Of a DNA stretch of 64,000 nucleotides, positions 50,011-64,000 are shown one piece after another. A model generated the notes under the pieces. The model had not been told where the DNA came from. It made no database searches and worked only from the letters and a program-made list of their open reading frames with translations. A program made the translations under genes and the position numbers. Position 1 is the stretch's first letter. Every line of letters starts with the position of its first letter. The DNA is from Desulfobaculum xiamenense (GTDB taxonomy: Bacteria; Desulfobacterota; Desulfovibrionia; Desulfovibrionales; Desulfovibrionaceae): contig NZ_JAATJA010000002.1 of NCBI RefSeq assembly GCF_011927665.1, positions 62,001 to 126,000 on the forward strand, given 5' to 3'.

Positions 50011-52242
50011 CTATTCGTCGTCGCTTCCGCCGGAGGTCTCCTGCGGAGCGGAGCCTTCGCCGGTGCGCGGCTTGCGGCGGCGCTTGCGGGGGCGACGGCG
50101 CTTGGCCGGGGCGTCACCCTCGGGGGCGTCGCCATTCTGGCTGGCCTCGGGGGTACGGGGTGCGGCCGCCTGCGAGGGTGTCTGGGGCGCGCCATTTTCG
50201 GCGGCCTCTCCGGTGCGGGGCTTGCGGCGACGGCGCTTGCGCTTCTTGGGCGCGGGGGATTCGGATTCGTCCTGTGCGTCCTCGATACGCTCCTCTTCGT
50301 TGCGGGCGGGCGCGGGCTTGCGCTCGCGACGTTCGCGTCGTTCCTCGCGCGGCTTGGGCGGCTTGGGCGCGGGGGGCTGGGGCGTGGAGTGCAGGGTCTT
50401 CTGGTAACACTCGTCGAGGAGCATGGCCACGAGCTGGACGATGTCCTCGTGTTCGCTGAGGGAGCGCACGAGGGGCACGAAGCGCTGGATGCGCTCGCGG
50501 GTGACGTTGTCCAGTTCGCGGATGCGGGCTTCGAGCAGCGCGGTCACGCGGATGCCGACGGCTGCGGCGAGATCGTCGTCCGAGGGCAGGTCGCGTTTTT
50601 CGAGCTTGATCTTGTAGGTCTTGGCGATGCGTTCGAGGGCGAGGCGCTCCATGACATCGACAAGGGAGATGACCTCGCCGGTGGCTCCGGCGCGACCGGT
50701 GCGTCCGGCGCGGTGGATGTAGACCTCGTGATCGTCCGGCGGCTCGTAGAGGAACACGTGGGAGATGTCGGGCACGTCGATGCCTCGGGCTGCAACGTCG
50801 GTGGCAACGAGGAAGCGGAGGTTACCGGTGCGCAACCGTTCGAGAACCTGCTCGCGCTTGACCTGCGTGAGGTCGCCGGAAAGCTCGTCGGCGTCGTAGC
50901 CGAAGCGCTGGAGCACGGTGGTCAGGTAGTGCACGTGCTGCTTAGTGTTGCAGAAGATGAAGCCCGTGGCCGGGTTTTTGAGTTCGATGATGCGAACCAG
51001 CGCGCGGTCCTTCTGCATGGCCGGGCATTCGTAGTAGACGTGCGGGGTGTCGGCCACGTGGACCTGCTCGCCGGAGAGGGAGAGCAGGCGGGGGCGATCC
51101 ATGAATTCGCCAGCCAGCCGCAGCACGTGGTGCGGGTAGGTGGCGGAGGTCATGAGCATGTTGATGCGGCGGCGTGGCAGGTAGCGCTGGACCTGCTTCA
51201 TGTCCGGGTAGAAGCCGATGGACAGCATGCGGTCGGCCTCGTCGAAGACGAGGGTGTCCAGCCCGCCGAGATTCAGGGAGCCGCGCAGCAGGTGGTCGAG
51301 CACTCGGCCGGGGGTGCCCACGACGACGTGCGCGCCCTGCCGGAAGGCTTCGAGCTGCGTGGCGTAGCCGGTGCCGCCGAAGACGGCCACGGTGCGCACG
51401 CCGGTGCCCGCCGAGATGAGTTCGATTTCGCGGGCGACCTGCTGGGCGAGCTCACGCGTGGGGACGAGCACCAGCGCCTGACACTCGTTGCGCTCGGCTT
51501 TGATGCGGCCGAGGATGGGCAGGCCGAAGCTGCCGGTCTTGCCGCTGCCGGTGCGGGACTGGATCATGAGATCGCGTCCGGCGAGCAGGTAGGGGATGGC
51601 CTTGGCCTGCACGGGCATGAGGGCCGTCCATCCGGCGCGGGCGCAGGCCTGCTGAAGCGGTTCGGGCAGCTCTTCGAGGGTGATTTCGGGCAGGGACTCG
51701 TCCTCGGGCATCTCGACCACCTCCTGACGCTCGTGAGCGGGCTTTGGGGCGGGAGTTGCAGCTTCGGACTGGCGGGGTGCGCGGCGGCTGGCGGGGCGCA
51801 CGGGTTCGGCCGTGGGGGTTGATTCTACGATGATTGATTCTCCGGTGTCGGATGCGGGGAGCGCCTGTTCGGCTTCGGGAGCCAGAGGTGGCTCCAAGGT
51901 CTCAAAGGGCGCGGGTTCGATGGGTGCCTCGGCGATGGCCGCTGCGGGGGTTTCGGAAATGGTTTCGGTGGGCTGCTGGCCTTCCGGACGGCGGGAGCGC
52001 GACGAGCGTCTGCGGCGCGGACGGCGGGAGCGGGCGGGTTTCTCGTCCTGCTCTGCGGCGACGGCGGCGGCCATGGTCGCGGGTTTGGCCTTCGCCTCGG
52101 GTGCGGGCTTGGCCGCTGCCTCGGGTGCGGGTGCCGCCTGCTCGGCGGGCTTCTGCACGTCCTTGGGGGCCGCGTCCTGCTGGGGCTGGGCGGCCTTGCG
52201 CTTGGGGGACTTCAGGCCAAAGATGTTGTGGTCTTCACTCAT
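50011..52242 (-). CDS. DEAD-box RNA helicase with long charged N- and C-terminal extensions
   Basis: 743 residues. The helicase core (about 180-590) has Q motif LMPVQAKAIP, motif I SRTGSGKT, motif II DEAD (VFDEADRML), motif III SAT and motif VI HRAGRTGRAG. It unwinds or remodels RNA duplexes using ATP. Residues 1-180 are Ala/Pro/Glu-rich with an Arg/Ser block (RSRRPRRRRSSRSRR). The last ~130 residues contain repeated Arg/Lys-rich stretches, including two KPRTGE copies, which should bind RNA non-specifically or drive condensation. It resembles RhlE/CsdA-like enzymes used in cold or ribosome assembly. Monocistronic. Confidence 0.92.
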   Translation of the reverse strand: MSEDHNIFGLKSPKRKAAQPQQDAAPKDVQKPAEQAAPAPEAAAKPAPEAKAKPATMAAAVAAEQDEKPARSRRPRRRRSSRSRRPEGQQPTETISETPAAAIAEAPIEPAPFETLEPPLAPEAEQALPASDTGESIIVESTPTAEPVRPASRRAPRQSEAATPAPKPAHERQEVVEMPEDESLPEITLEELPEPLQQACARAGWTALMPVQAKAIPYLLAGRDLMIQSRTGSGKTGSFGLPILGRIKAERNECQALVLVPTRELAQQVAREIELISAGTGVRTVAVFGGTGYATQLEAFRQGAHVVVGTPGRVLDHLLRGSLNLGGLDTLVFDEADRMLSIGFYPDMKQVQRYLPRRRINMLMTSATYPHHVLRLAGEFMDRPRLLSLSGEQVHVADTPHVYYECPAMQKDRALVRIIELKNPATGFIFCNTKQHVHYLTTVLQRFGYDADELSGDLTQVKREQVLERLRTGNLRFLVATDVAARGIDVPDISHVFLYEPPDDHEVYIHRAGRTGRAGATGEVISLVDVMERLALERIAKTYKIKLEKRDLPSDDDLAAAVGIRVTALLEARIRELDNVTRERIQRFVPLVRSLSEHEDIVQLVAMLLDECYQKTLHSTPQPPAPKPPKPREERRERRERKPAPARNEEERIEDAQDESESPAPKKRKRRRRKPRTGEAAENGAPQTPSQAAAPRTPEASQNGDAPEGDAPAKRRRPRKRRRKPRTGEGSAPQETSGGSDDE

Positions 52243-53090
52243 GCAACACGTTTCCTCGTAAACGTTTACGTAACTCGACCCCTAATTCTTTGCCATGCTT
52301 TCACTATTTTGACTAGCCCCGCAAAATCTTTGTTCTTCCGGGCCTCTTCCGCACCGCGTTCGCGGGGTGGACGGACCGGGCCGTTTTCGGCGCATGACGC
52401 GGCCGGACGGGCTTCGGGGCAGGGTCATATGGCACAAGAGGGGTCGCAATGCCGCGGCAGCGTCGTAACGCTGCAGTCGCGGTGCCGCTGTTTCGGGCGA
52501 CGGCGGGGAGGGCGGGCAGCGGCCTGCCGCGCGGGAGCAGGGTGCTCACCGTGGGCGCTTCGATGCCGACGCACTTCTCCCTTGGCTTGTGAAGCGGGCC
52601 GTACGTTCCCGATGTCTGTAGTCGGGCTTCCGGAACATGCCGCGGAAGCCTTGCGCGGTGCATTTCACGCGCACCGCACGGACGCGTTTGCCGCGGACGG
52701 CGTTATCCTCGGAGGCCTCGCTATCGGCGGCGGACCGCGCGGGCGAGCCACGTTCGGGGCGGGAGACGCGGAATTCCATCGAGCCGACCAGCCGTGCGGA
52801 CGAAGGTCTCGCTACGGCGGGGCGGCGGATGTTGCAGCAACGGACTGTGCATCCTGTTGCGCTGGTCCGCATGCATCCCCGGGAGAGGGCCGGACTGGCG
52901 ATTGCCTGTGCGAAGGCATTCCGGCCGCAAGTGAAGGAATACGTTTGCCGTCCCATTGTCAAGAGGATACCGCATGGCGGCGATGCGAAATCCGTTTCGA
53001 AACGTCGTGCGCGCGGTGGTGGAGTAGGCGCGGCGTCCGTTGCGCGGAGGGCGTGCATGGATGCCGCAATGTGCAATTTTCGTTGCGAGG
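52243..53090. other. 848-base stretch without a recognisable gene
   Basis: Open frames exist on both strands (up to 333 codons on plus from 52228, 176 on minus) but all are Arg/Ala/Pro-rich, lack ribosome sites and show no family resemblance. It could be a decayed gene, a long leader or an RNA gene. No hairpin or repeat dominates. Confidence 0.5.
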
Positions 53091-54218
<1,128 letters not shown>

Positions 54219-54315
54219 GTGCGCTCCTTTTCCCGAGACGGGAATGGGTGTATCCTTGCAACGTACCCTGGGCCATCATCGAATTCAACATGGAAGGAAA
54301 GGGGAGACGTTCGAC

Positions 54316-55362
54316 ATGGACCGAACCTGTTTCATCGGTGCGTCTGCGCCGGGCGCGTGTGGCGAGGATATGCGTTTGGCGAACAATGACATGGACTGCG
54401 CCAAGGGCGGGCCGCGTCCGCTGCGCATCGGCATTGCACGCTGCCTGCTTGGCGACGCCGTGCGCTACGATGGCTCCGGCAAGCTCGACCGCTACCTGCG
54501 CGACGTGCTTGGGACCTTTGTGGAGTTCGTGCCCGTGTGCCCCGAGGTGGAGTGCGGCATGGGGACCCCGCGCGAGGCCGTGCGGCTGGTGGGCGATTTG
54601 GAGACCCCGCGCCTCGTGGGACGCAAGACCGGCGAGGACTGGACGCGGCGCATGCGCGAGTGGGGCGAGGCGAGGCTTGCCGAACTGGAGCGCGAGGACC
54701 TGTGCGGCTACGTGTTCAAGGCGCGTTCGCCGTCGAGCGGCATGGCGCGCGTGAAGGTCTACCCCGAGGGCGGCGGTCAGCCGCGCTACGACGGTGTGGG
54801 CATGTGGGCGCGCATGGTCATGGAGCGCTTTCCGCTCCTGCCCTTCGAGGACGAGGGGCGGTTGAACGACATGGGCATTCGCGAGAATTTCGTCACCCGC
54901 ATCTTCGTGATGCGCCGCTGGCGCGACCTTCTGGCCGCGGGGCTGACCACCGGGCGGCTGGTGGACTTCCACACCCGGCACAAGATGCTCATCCTTGCCC
55001 ACAACCAGGCCGCCTACCGCGAAATGGGACGGCTGGTGGCGCAGGCCGCCGACATGGACCCCGAGGCGCTCGCCTGTGAGTACCTGACGCTCCTCTCCCG
55101 CGCATTGTCGCGGCGGGCCACGGTGAAGAGCCACACCAACGTGCTCATGCACGCGGCGGGGTACTTCCGTCGGCAGCTTTCCGCCGACGAGCGCGCCGAG
55201 CTTTCCGAGCTGATCGAAACCTATCGCCGGGGCCTTGTGCCGCGCATTGCGCCGCTCACGCTTCTCAACCACTACGTGCGCAAGTACGACGAGAGCTATC
55301 TGGGCGGACAGATCTACCTGCATCCCCACCCCGTGGAATTGAGGCTCTTGTTCCATGCCTAG
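54316..55362 (+). CDS. DUF523 (TudS-like) - DUF1722 (YbgA) fusion protein
   Basis: 348 residues. Residues about 35-160 form a DUF523 domain, the family of thiouracil desulfidase TudS, with Cys43 (ARCLLGDAVRYDG) and Cys75 (PVCPEVECG). The third cluster Cys, expected in a KxxSPSC motif, is Ser141 here (KARSPSSG). The C-terminal half is DUF1722 (FHTRHKMLILAHNQAAYREM), which in E. coli YbgA is encoded beside the photolyase gene, as here. The ATG at 54316 has GGGGAG nine bases upstream. It overlaps the next gene by eight bases. The function is unproven. Confidence 0.82.
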   Translation: MDRTCFIGASAPGACGEDMRLANNDMDCAKGGPRPLRIGIARCLLGDAVRYDGSGKLDRYLRDVLGTFVEFVPVCPEVECGMGTPREAVRLVGDLETPRLVGRKTGEDWTRRMREWGEARLAELEREDLCGYVFKARSPSSGMARVKVYPEGGGQPRYDGVGMWARMVMERFPLLPFEDEGRLNDMGIRENFVTRIFVMRRWRDLLAAGLTTGRLVDFHTRHKMLILAHNQAAYREMGRLVAQAADMDPEALACEYLTLLSRALSRRATVKSHTNVLMHAAGYFRRQLSADERAELSELIETYRRGLVPRIAPLTLLNHYVRKYDESYLGGQIYLHPHPVELRLLFHA

Positions 55363-56943
55363 TGCCACCCATCATTCCTCCCCGTCGCCGTCCGCGCGGC
55401 GTGTGGCCGTCATCGGGGCCAGTGGCTATGTGGGTGGACGGCTGGTGCCGCTGCTGCTCGACGCGGGGCACACGGTACGCGCGGTGGTGCGCTCGCCGCG
55501 CAAGCTGTCGTGCCGACCATGGAGCACGCATCCGCGCCTCGAAACGGCGGCGGCAGACGTGCGTGACCTCGAATCGCTCACCGCTGCCCTCGCCGATGTG
55601 GAGGTGGCCTACTACCTCGTGCATTCCATGCGCCCCGGCCAGCGCAATTTCGCCCGCGCCGACCACGAGGCGGCACGCGTCATGGCCGAGGCCGCCGCGC
55701 GCTGCGGGGTGTCGCGCATCATCTACCTCGGCGGGCTGGGCGACGAGGACGATCCCACCCTGTCGCGGCATCTGCGTTCGCGCATGGAGACCGGGCGGGT
55801 GCTGGCCGAGGGGCCGGTGCCCGTGACCTGCCTGCGTGCGGCCATGATCCTTGGCTCTGGCAGCGCGTCCTTCGAGATCATGCGCTATCTTGTGGACCGG
55901 CTGCCCGTCATGGTCACGCCGCGTTGGGTGCGCACGAAGTGCCAGCCCATCGCCATAAGCGACGTGCTGGGCTATCTGGTCGGTTGTCTCGACGTGCCGC
56001 AGACGGCGGGGCGGACCTTCGACATCGGCGGGCCGGACATCCTGAACTACGAGGAAATATTCGCCCTCTACGCCGAGGAGGCCGGGCTACGTCGGCGCAC
56101 TGTCGTGCCCGTGCCGGTGTTCACCCCTGCGCTGTCGTCGTGGTGGATACACCTTGTCACGCCGGTGCCCGCCAGCCTCGCCAGACCGCTGGCCGAGGGG
56201 CTACGCAACGAGGTCGTTTGCCGCGAGAATGACATCCGCGCCCTCGTTCCGCGAGAGCTTCTGTCCGTGCGCGAGGCCATCCGCCGCGCGCTGGACCGTG
56301 TGCGGCAGGGGAACGTGGAAACCTGCTGGGCGGACGCCGGAGAGACGCGCCCGCCGGAGTGGCTGGCCTGCGGCGACGCGCCCTACGCCGGGGGCACGGT
56401 GTTCGAATGCAACCACCGGGTGGCGCTCGGCTGCGCCCCGGCCGAGGTCTGGCGCACCGTGCGCGGTATAGGCGGTGCGCACGGCTGGTATCATGCCGAC
56501 GTTCTGTGGTGGCTGCGGGGGCTTGCGGACCGGCTTATCGGCGGGGTAGGCCTTCGCCGGGGCCGTCGCGATCCGGACGATCTTCACCCCGGCGACGCGC
56601 TGGACTTCTGGCGCGTTCTCGTGGTCGAACCCGAACGCCGCCTGCAACTGCTGGCGGAAATGAAGCTGCCGGGCGAGGCCATTCTCCAGTTTTCGTTGAC
56701 GCCCCTGCCCGACGGCGGCACGGAGCTTTCGCAGATAGCCCGTTTCCTGCCGCGCGGCCTGTGGGGCATGGCCTACTGGTACGCGCTGGCCCCCGTGCAT
56801 GGCTGGCTGTTCAAGGGCATGCTGCGCGGCATGGCCCGGGCGACCGCCTGCCCTTTGCGCGGGGACGTCACCGCCTTCGAACATTCCGGGGATATGTGTA
56901 TACTGCCGTCAGAGCCCACGCCCCCGCAGAGAGGAACCGAATC

Positions 56944-56947
<4 letters not shown>
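55355..56947 (+). CDS. NAD(P)-binding SDR-like protein with DUF2867 domain
   Basis: 530 residues. The first ~300 form an atypical extended short-chain dehydrogenase domain with GASGYVGGRL as nucleotide site and YYLVHSM, RIIYLGGLG and FDIGGPDILNYEE as later landmarks; no canonical YxxxK is evident. Residues ~340-510 are DUF2867, a START/SRPBCC-like ligand pocket (VALGCAPAEVWRTV, then DALDFWRVLVVEPERRLQLL). It is often encoded next to photolyase and DUF1722 genes. It overlaps the upstream stop by eight bases and the photolyase start by four, so the three genes are one translationally coupled operon. Confidence 0.85.
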
Positions 56948-58317
<1,370 letters not shown>

Positions 58318-58339
58318 CGCGGGGGGCGCTGTGGCTGGG

Positions 58340-58542
58340 CGTATCGTTCTTTGAGGGGTGCAAGACGTAGGCTCCGCCAGCCAAGGGGCCGTTGGCCCCT
58401 TGGAACCCCGATTAGGCGATGGGCGTGGTTACTGTTGGCTCACGTTGCGGCTTTTATTCAATAATTCCAATATATAAGGATTCTCAAGGGAATTATTCCC
58501 TTGAGCGGAGTCCGGGGCAGCGCCCCGGCCGCCGGAGGCAAA
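58340..58542 (-). repeat. Dispersed intergenic repeat, copy 6 (inverted)
   Basis: Full copy in the opposite orientation to copies 1-5, between convergent photolyase and tpx genes. Hairpin III is CCAAGGGGCC-AAC-GGCCCCTTGG (perfect), hairpin II CTCAAGGGAA-TAA-TTCCCTTGAG, hairpin I has loop GCT. Confidence 0.9.
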
Positions 58543-58605
58543 ATTTTCGCCCCTGCCCGGCTGCCGCAGGCCCGTCTTTCGCTGTGTCCAAACGCTGTGG
58601 CCGCG

Positions 58606-59118
58606 TCAGAGCGCGGCGCGTGCTGCGGTGAGGGCTGCGGCGTAGTCCGGTTCCTGCGAGACCTCGCCGACGATTTGCTGGTAGGCGATGACGCCCTTTG
58701 GGTCCACCACCAGCACGGCGCGCGCCAGCAGTCGCAGTTCGCGGATGACGAGGCCGTAGGCCATGCCGAAGGAGAGGTCCCGGTGGTCGGAGAGGGTGAC
58801 GACCTTGTCCACGCCTGCCGCGCCGCACCAGCGTTTCTGGGCGAAGGGCAGGTCCGTGGAGATGGTGAGGATGGTGACGTCGCCGAGGTTTGCGGCCTCG
58901 GTGTTGAAGCGGCGGGTTTCCATGTCGCAGACCGGGGTGTCCAGCGAGGGGACGCTTGAAATGATGAGCACGCGCCCTGCGTAGTCTGCGAGGGTCTTCG
59001 GGGCGAGGGCGGTGTCGAGCACGGTGAAGTTCGGGGCCTTCTGGCCCACCTGCACGGGTGTTCCGGCCAGCGTGAGGCCATTGCCATGCAGGGTGATGAT
59101 GCCGGTCCTGTCTGCCAT
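58606..59118 (-). CDS. tpx: Thiol peroxidase (Tpx-type atypical 2-Cys peroxiredoxin)
   Basis: 170 residues. The peroxidatic Cys is Cys64 in SLDTPVCD and the resolving Cys is Cys98 in KRWCGAAG, the Tpx arrangement. It reduces hydroperoxides, usually with thioredoxin as electron donor. The ATG at 59118 follows AAGGAG; the open frame to 59175 adds only a His/Thr-rich tail. Monocistronic on the minus strand, convergent with the photolyase gene. Confidence 0.95.
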   Translation of the reverse strand: MADRTGIITLHGNGLTLAGTPVQVGQKAPNFTVLDTALAPKTLADYAGRVLIISSVPSLDTPVCDMETRRFNTEAANLGDVTILTISTDLPFAQKRWCGAAGVDKVVTLSDHRDLSFGMAYGLVIRELRLLARAVLVVDPKGVIAYQQIVGEVSQEPDYAAALTAARAAL

Positions 59119-59205
59119 GTCGTGTCTCCTTGTGGTCTGGTGTGTCGGCTGTGGGCACGTCGCGTCGGGGGCCATTACGAGTCATACGCCATTCGGGCGG
59201 GCGCG

Positions 59206-60776
59206 TCAGCCCGTTGGACCGTCGAAGGGGAGGCATCGTTGCGCGGGCGGTGGACATGCGTCGCTCTTGTGTCGCCCGGCCTCGGGCGTTGCACGCCCGG
59301 ATATGCGCGTCAGCGCGGCGAGGCGCGTTTCGATGTCCGTGGTCAGGCTTTCGGGCCGCATGCGCCAGTGCCAGTTGCCCTTGAGGTGTCCGGGGCGGTT
59401 CATGCGCGCCTCGGAGCCGAGGCATAGGAGATCCTGCGTGGGGATGATGGCGAGGTTGGCATGGGAGAGGAGCGCCATGCGCACCAACGCCCATGGGATG
59501 TCCGTTCGTGGCAGGCGCAGCCCGAGGTAGGCAAAGAGCCGTTCGCGGGTGGCGGCGTCGGCCTCGTCGTCAAACCAGCCCAGCGTGGGATTGTTGTCGT
59601 GCGTGCCGGTGTAGACCACGCTGTGCGGGCCGATGTTGTGCGGGATGTAGGGATTTCGCGCCATGTCCGGGCCGAAGGCGAAGAGGAGTATTTTCATGCC
59701 TGGCAGGCCGAAGCGATGCATGATCTCGCGCACGTCCGGGGTGATGACGCCGAGGTCCTCGGCCACGAGGGGCAGGGCGGCGCGCCGGGCGTGCAGCGCT
59801 TCGAGGAGTTCCTCGGCCGGGGCCTCGATCCATTGTCCGTTCATGGCCGTGCGCTCACCCGCCGGAACCTCCCAGTAGGCCGCAAGACCCCGGAAGTGGT
59901 CGATGCGCAGCATGTCGAAGAGGTCGAGGTTGCGCAGGATGCGGCGAATCCACCAGTCGAAGCCGGAGTCGCGCAGGACGTCCCAGTCGTAGACCGGGCT
60001 TTCCCACAGTTGGCCCGTGGCGCTGAAGTAGTCCGGCGGCACGCCCGCCATGGCGCGGGGCTGGAGATTTTCGTCGAGTTTCCAGTTCTGCGGGGAGCGC
60101 CAGAGGTCCGCGCTGTCGTGGTCCACGTAGATGGGCATGTCGCCGAAGAGCTGGATGCCGAGGCCGTGGCAGTGGCGGCGCAGGTCCGTCCACTGGCGGT
60201 GGAAGATCCATTGCAGGAAGGCGGCGAAATCCATGTCCTCGGCGAGGTCTGCCCGTGCGCGGGCAAGCGCGTCGGGGTTGCGGTCGCGCAGGGCGTCTGG
60301 CCATGCGGTCCACGGCTTGCCACCGTAGCGCCCGCGCAAGGCCACGAAGAGCGCGTAGTCGTCCAGCCAGTCGGCCTGTTCCTCGCGGAAGATGGCGTAG
60401 GCGGGGTGGGCGGCTGGGGAGAACCGGGCGTAGGCCTTGGCGAAGAGGGCGAACTTGTGACGGGTGACGGCGGCGAAGTCCACACTGTCCTCGGGAAAGG
60501 CGGGCGGATTGGCGACGTCCGCCGGGTCGAGCCAGCCCTCGGCGGCCATGCGCGAGGGGCAGATGAGCAGCGGATTGCCCGCGAAGGCGCTGACGCTGTG
60601 GTAGGGATCGTTCCACGAGGTCTCTGCCGTGGGTGTGAGGGGCAGAAGCTGCCACACGCGCTGGCCGGTGCGGTGCAGGAAGTCCGCGAATGCGTAGGCC
60701 TCGTCGCCAAGCCCGCCGATGCCGTGGGGCGAGGGCAGGGACGTCGGGTGCATGAGAATGCCGCTCGATCGGAGCA

Positions 60777-60780
<4 letters not shown>
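59206..60780 (-). CDS. malQ: 4-alpha-glucanotransferase (amylomaltase)
   Basis: 524 residues of glycoside hydrolase family 77. The three catalytic acids are in MLRIDHFRGL (nucleophile Asp), LVAEDLGVI (acid/base Glu) and GTHDNNPT (Asp). It moves alpha-1,4-glucan segments between chains. The C-terminal ~40 residues (after LTRISGR) are Pro/Cys-rich and atypical. Its ATG overlaps the upstream treS-maltokinase stop by four bases (ATGA), with GGGAG five bases before, so it is translationally coupled. Confidence 0.95.

Positions 60781-64000
<3,220 letters not shown>

Overview
The window is GC-rich chromosomal DNA from a deltaproteobacterial sulfate reducer, most likely a member of the Desulfovibrionaceae. 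The evidence is a six-gene Ech energy-converting hydrogenase operon, TRAP transporters, a DUF39/COG1900 homocysteine-biosynthesis gene, a DHNA/ADH-aldolase-like gene, a JDVT-like C-terminal sorting tail with its intramembrane protease, and a dnaA-dnaN-gyrB-gyrA cluster without recF. No rRNA, CRISPR array, prophage or insertion sequence was seen. Three tRNA genes are present (Phe-GAA and two identical Leu-CAG).

Left half (1-30 kb): every gene is on the minus strand. In transcription order from the right they are dnaA, dnaN, gyrB, gyrA and a TPR lipoprotein gene; echABCDEF; a CPBP intramembrane protease and a large subtilisin-like protease with a Gly-Gly-Cys/membrane/Arg tail; a PPOX-fold flavoprotein; an M23 peptidase and an outer-membrane barrel; tRNA-Phe; a chemoreceptor; and a phosphodiesterase-TRAP operon that runs off the left edge. 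That last operon has a sigma-54 promoter with three upstream direct repeats. An 850-base intergenic region near 10.4 kb holds eight TGCACA/TGTGCA motifs at about one helical turn spacing beside an AT-rich tract.

Right half (30-64 kb): strands are mixed. Contents are a DUF39 gene overlapping a LarE-like PP-loop gene, GNAT, RluA, an orphan TRAP binding protein, an FG-GAP-like exported protein, two rRNA methyltransferases, an aldolase-fold enzyme that lacks its expected Schiff-base lysine, a ClC channel with ribF, a LonC-like protease with Hsp20, a DEAD-box helicase, a flavin oxidoreductase, and an operon of DUF523-DUF1722, SDR-DUF2867 and class II photolyase genes. A peroxiredoxin and a malQ/treS-maltokinase operon (open at the right edge) close the window. 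The one strongly AT-rich gene (44.7-45.5 kb, glycosyltransferase-like) lies directly after a tRNA-Leu and looks recently acquired.

A dispersed intergenic repeat of about 200 bp occurs five times complete and once in part. It can fold into three hairpins, each with a 3-nt loop. The middle stem keeps its pairing while its bases differ between copies, which argues that the fold itself is maintained.
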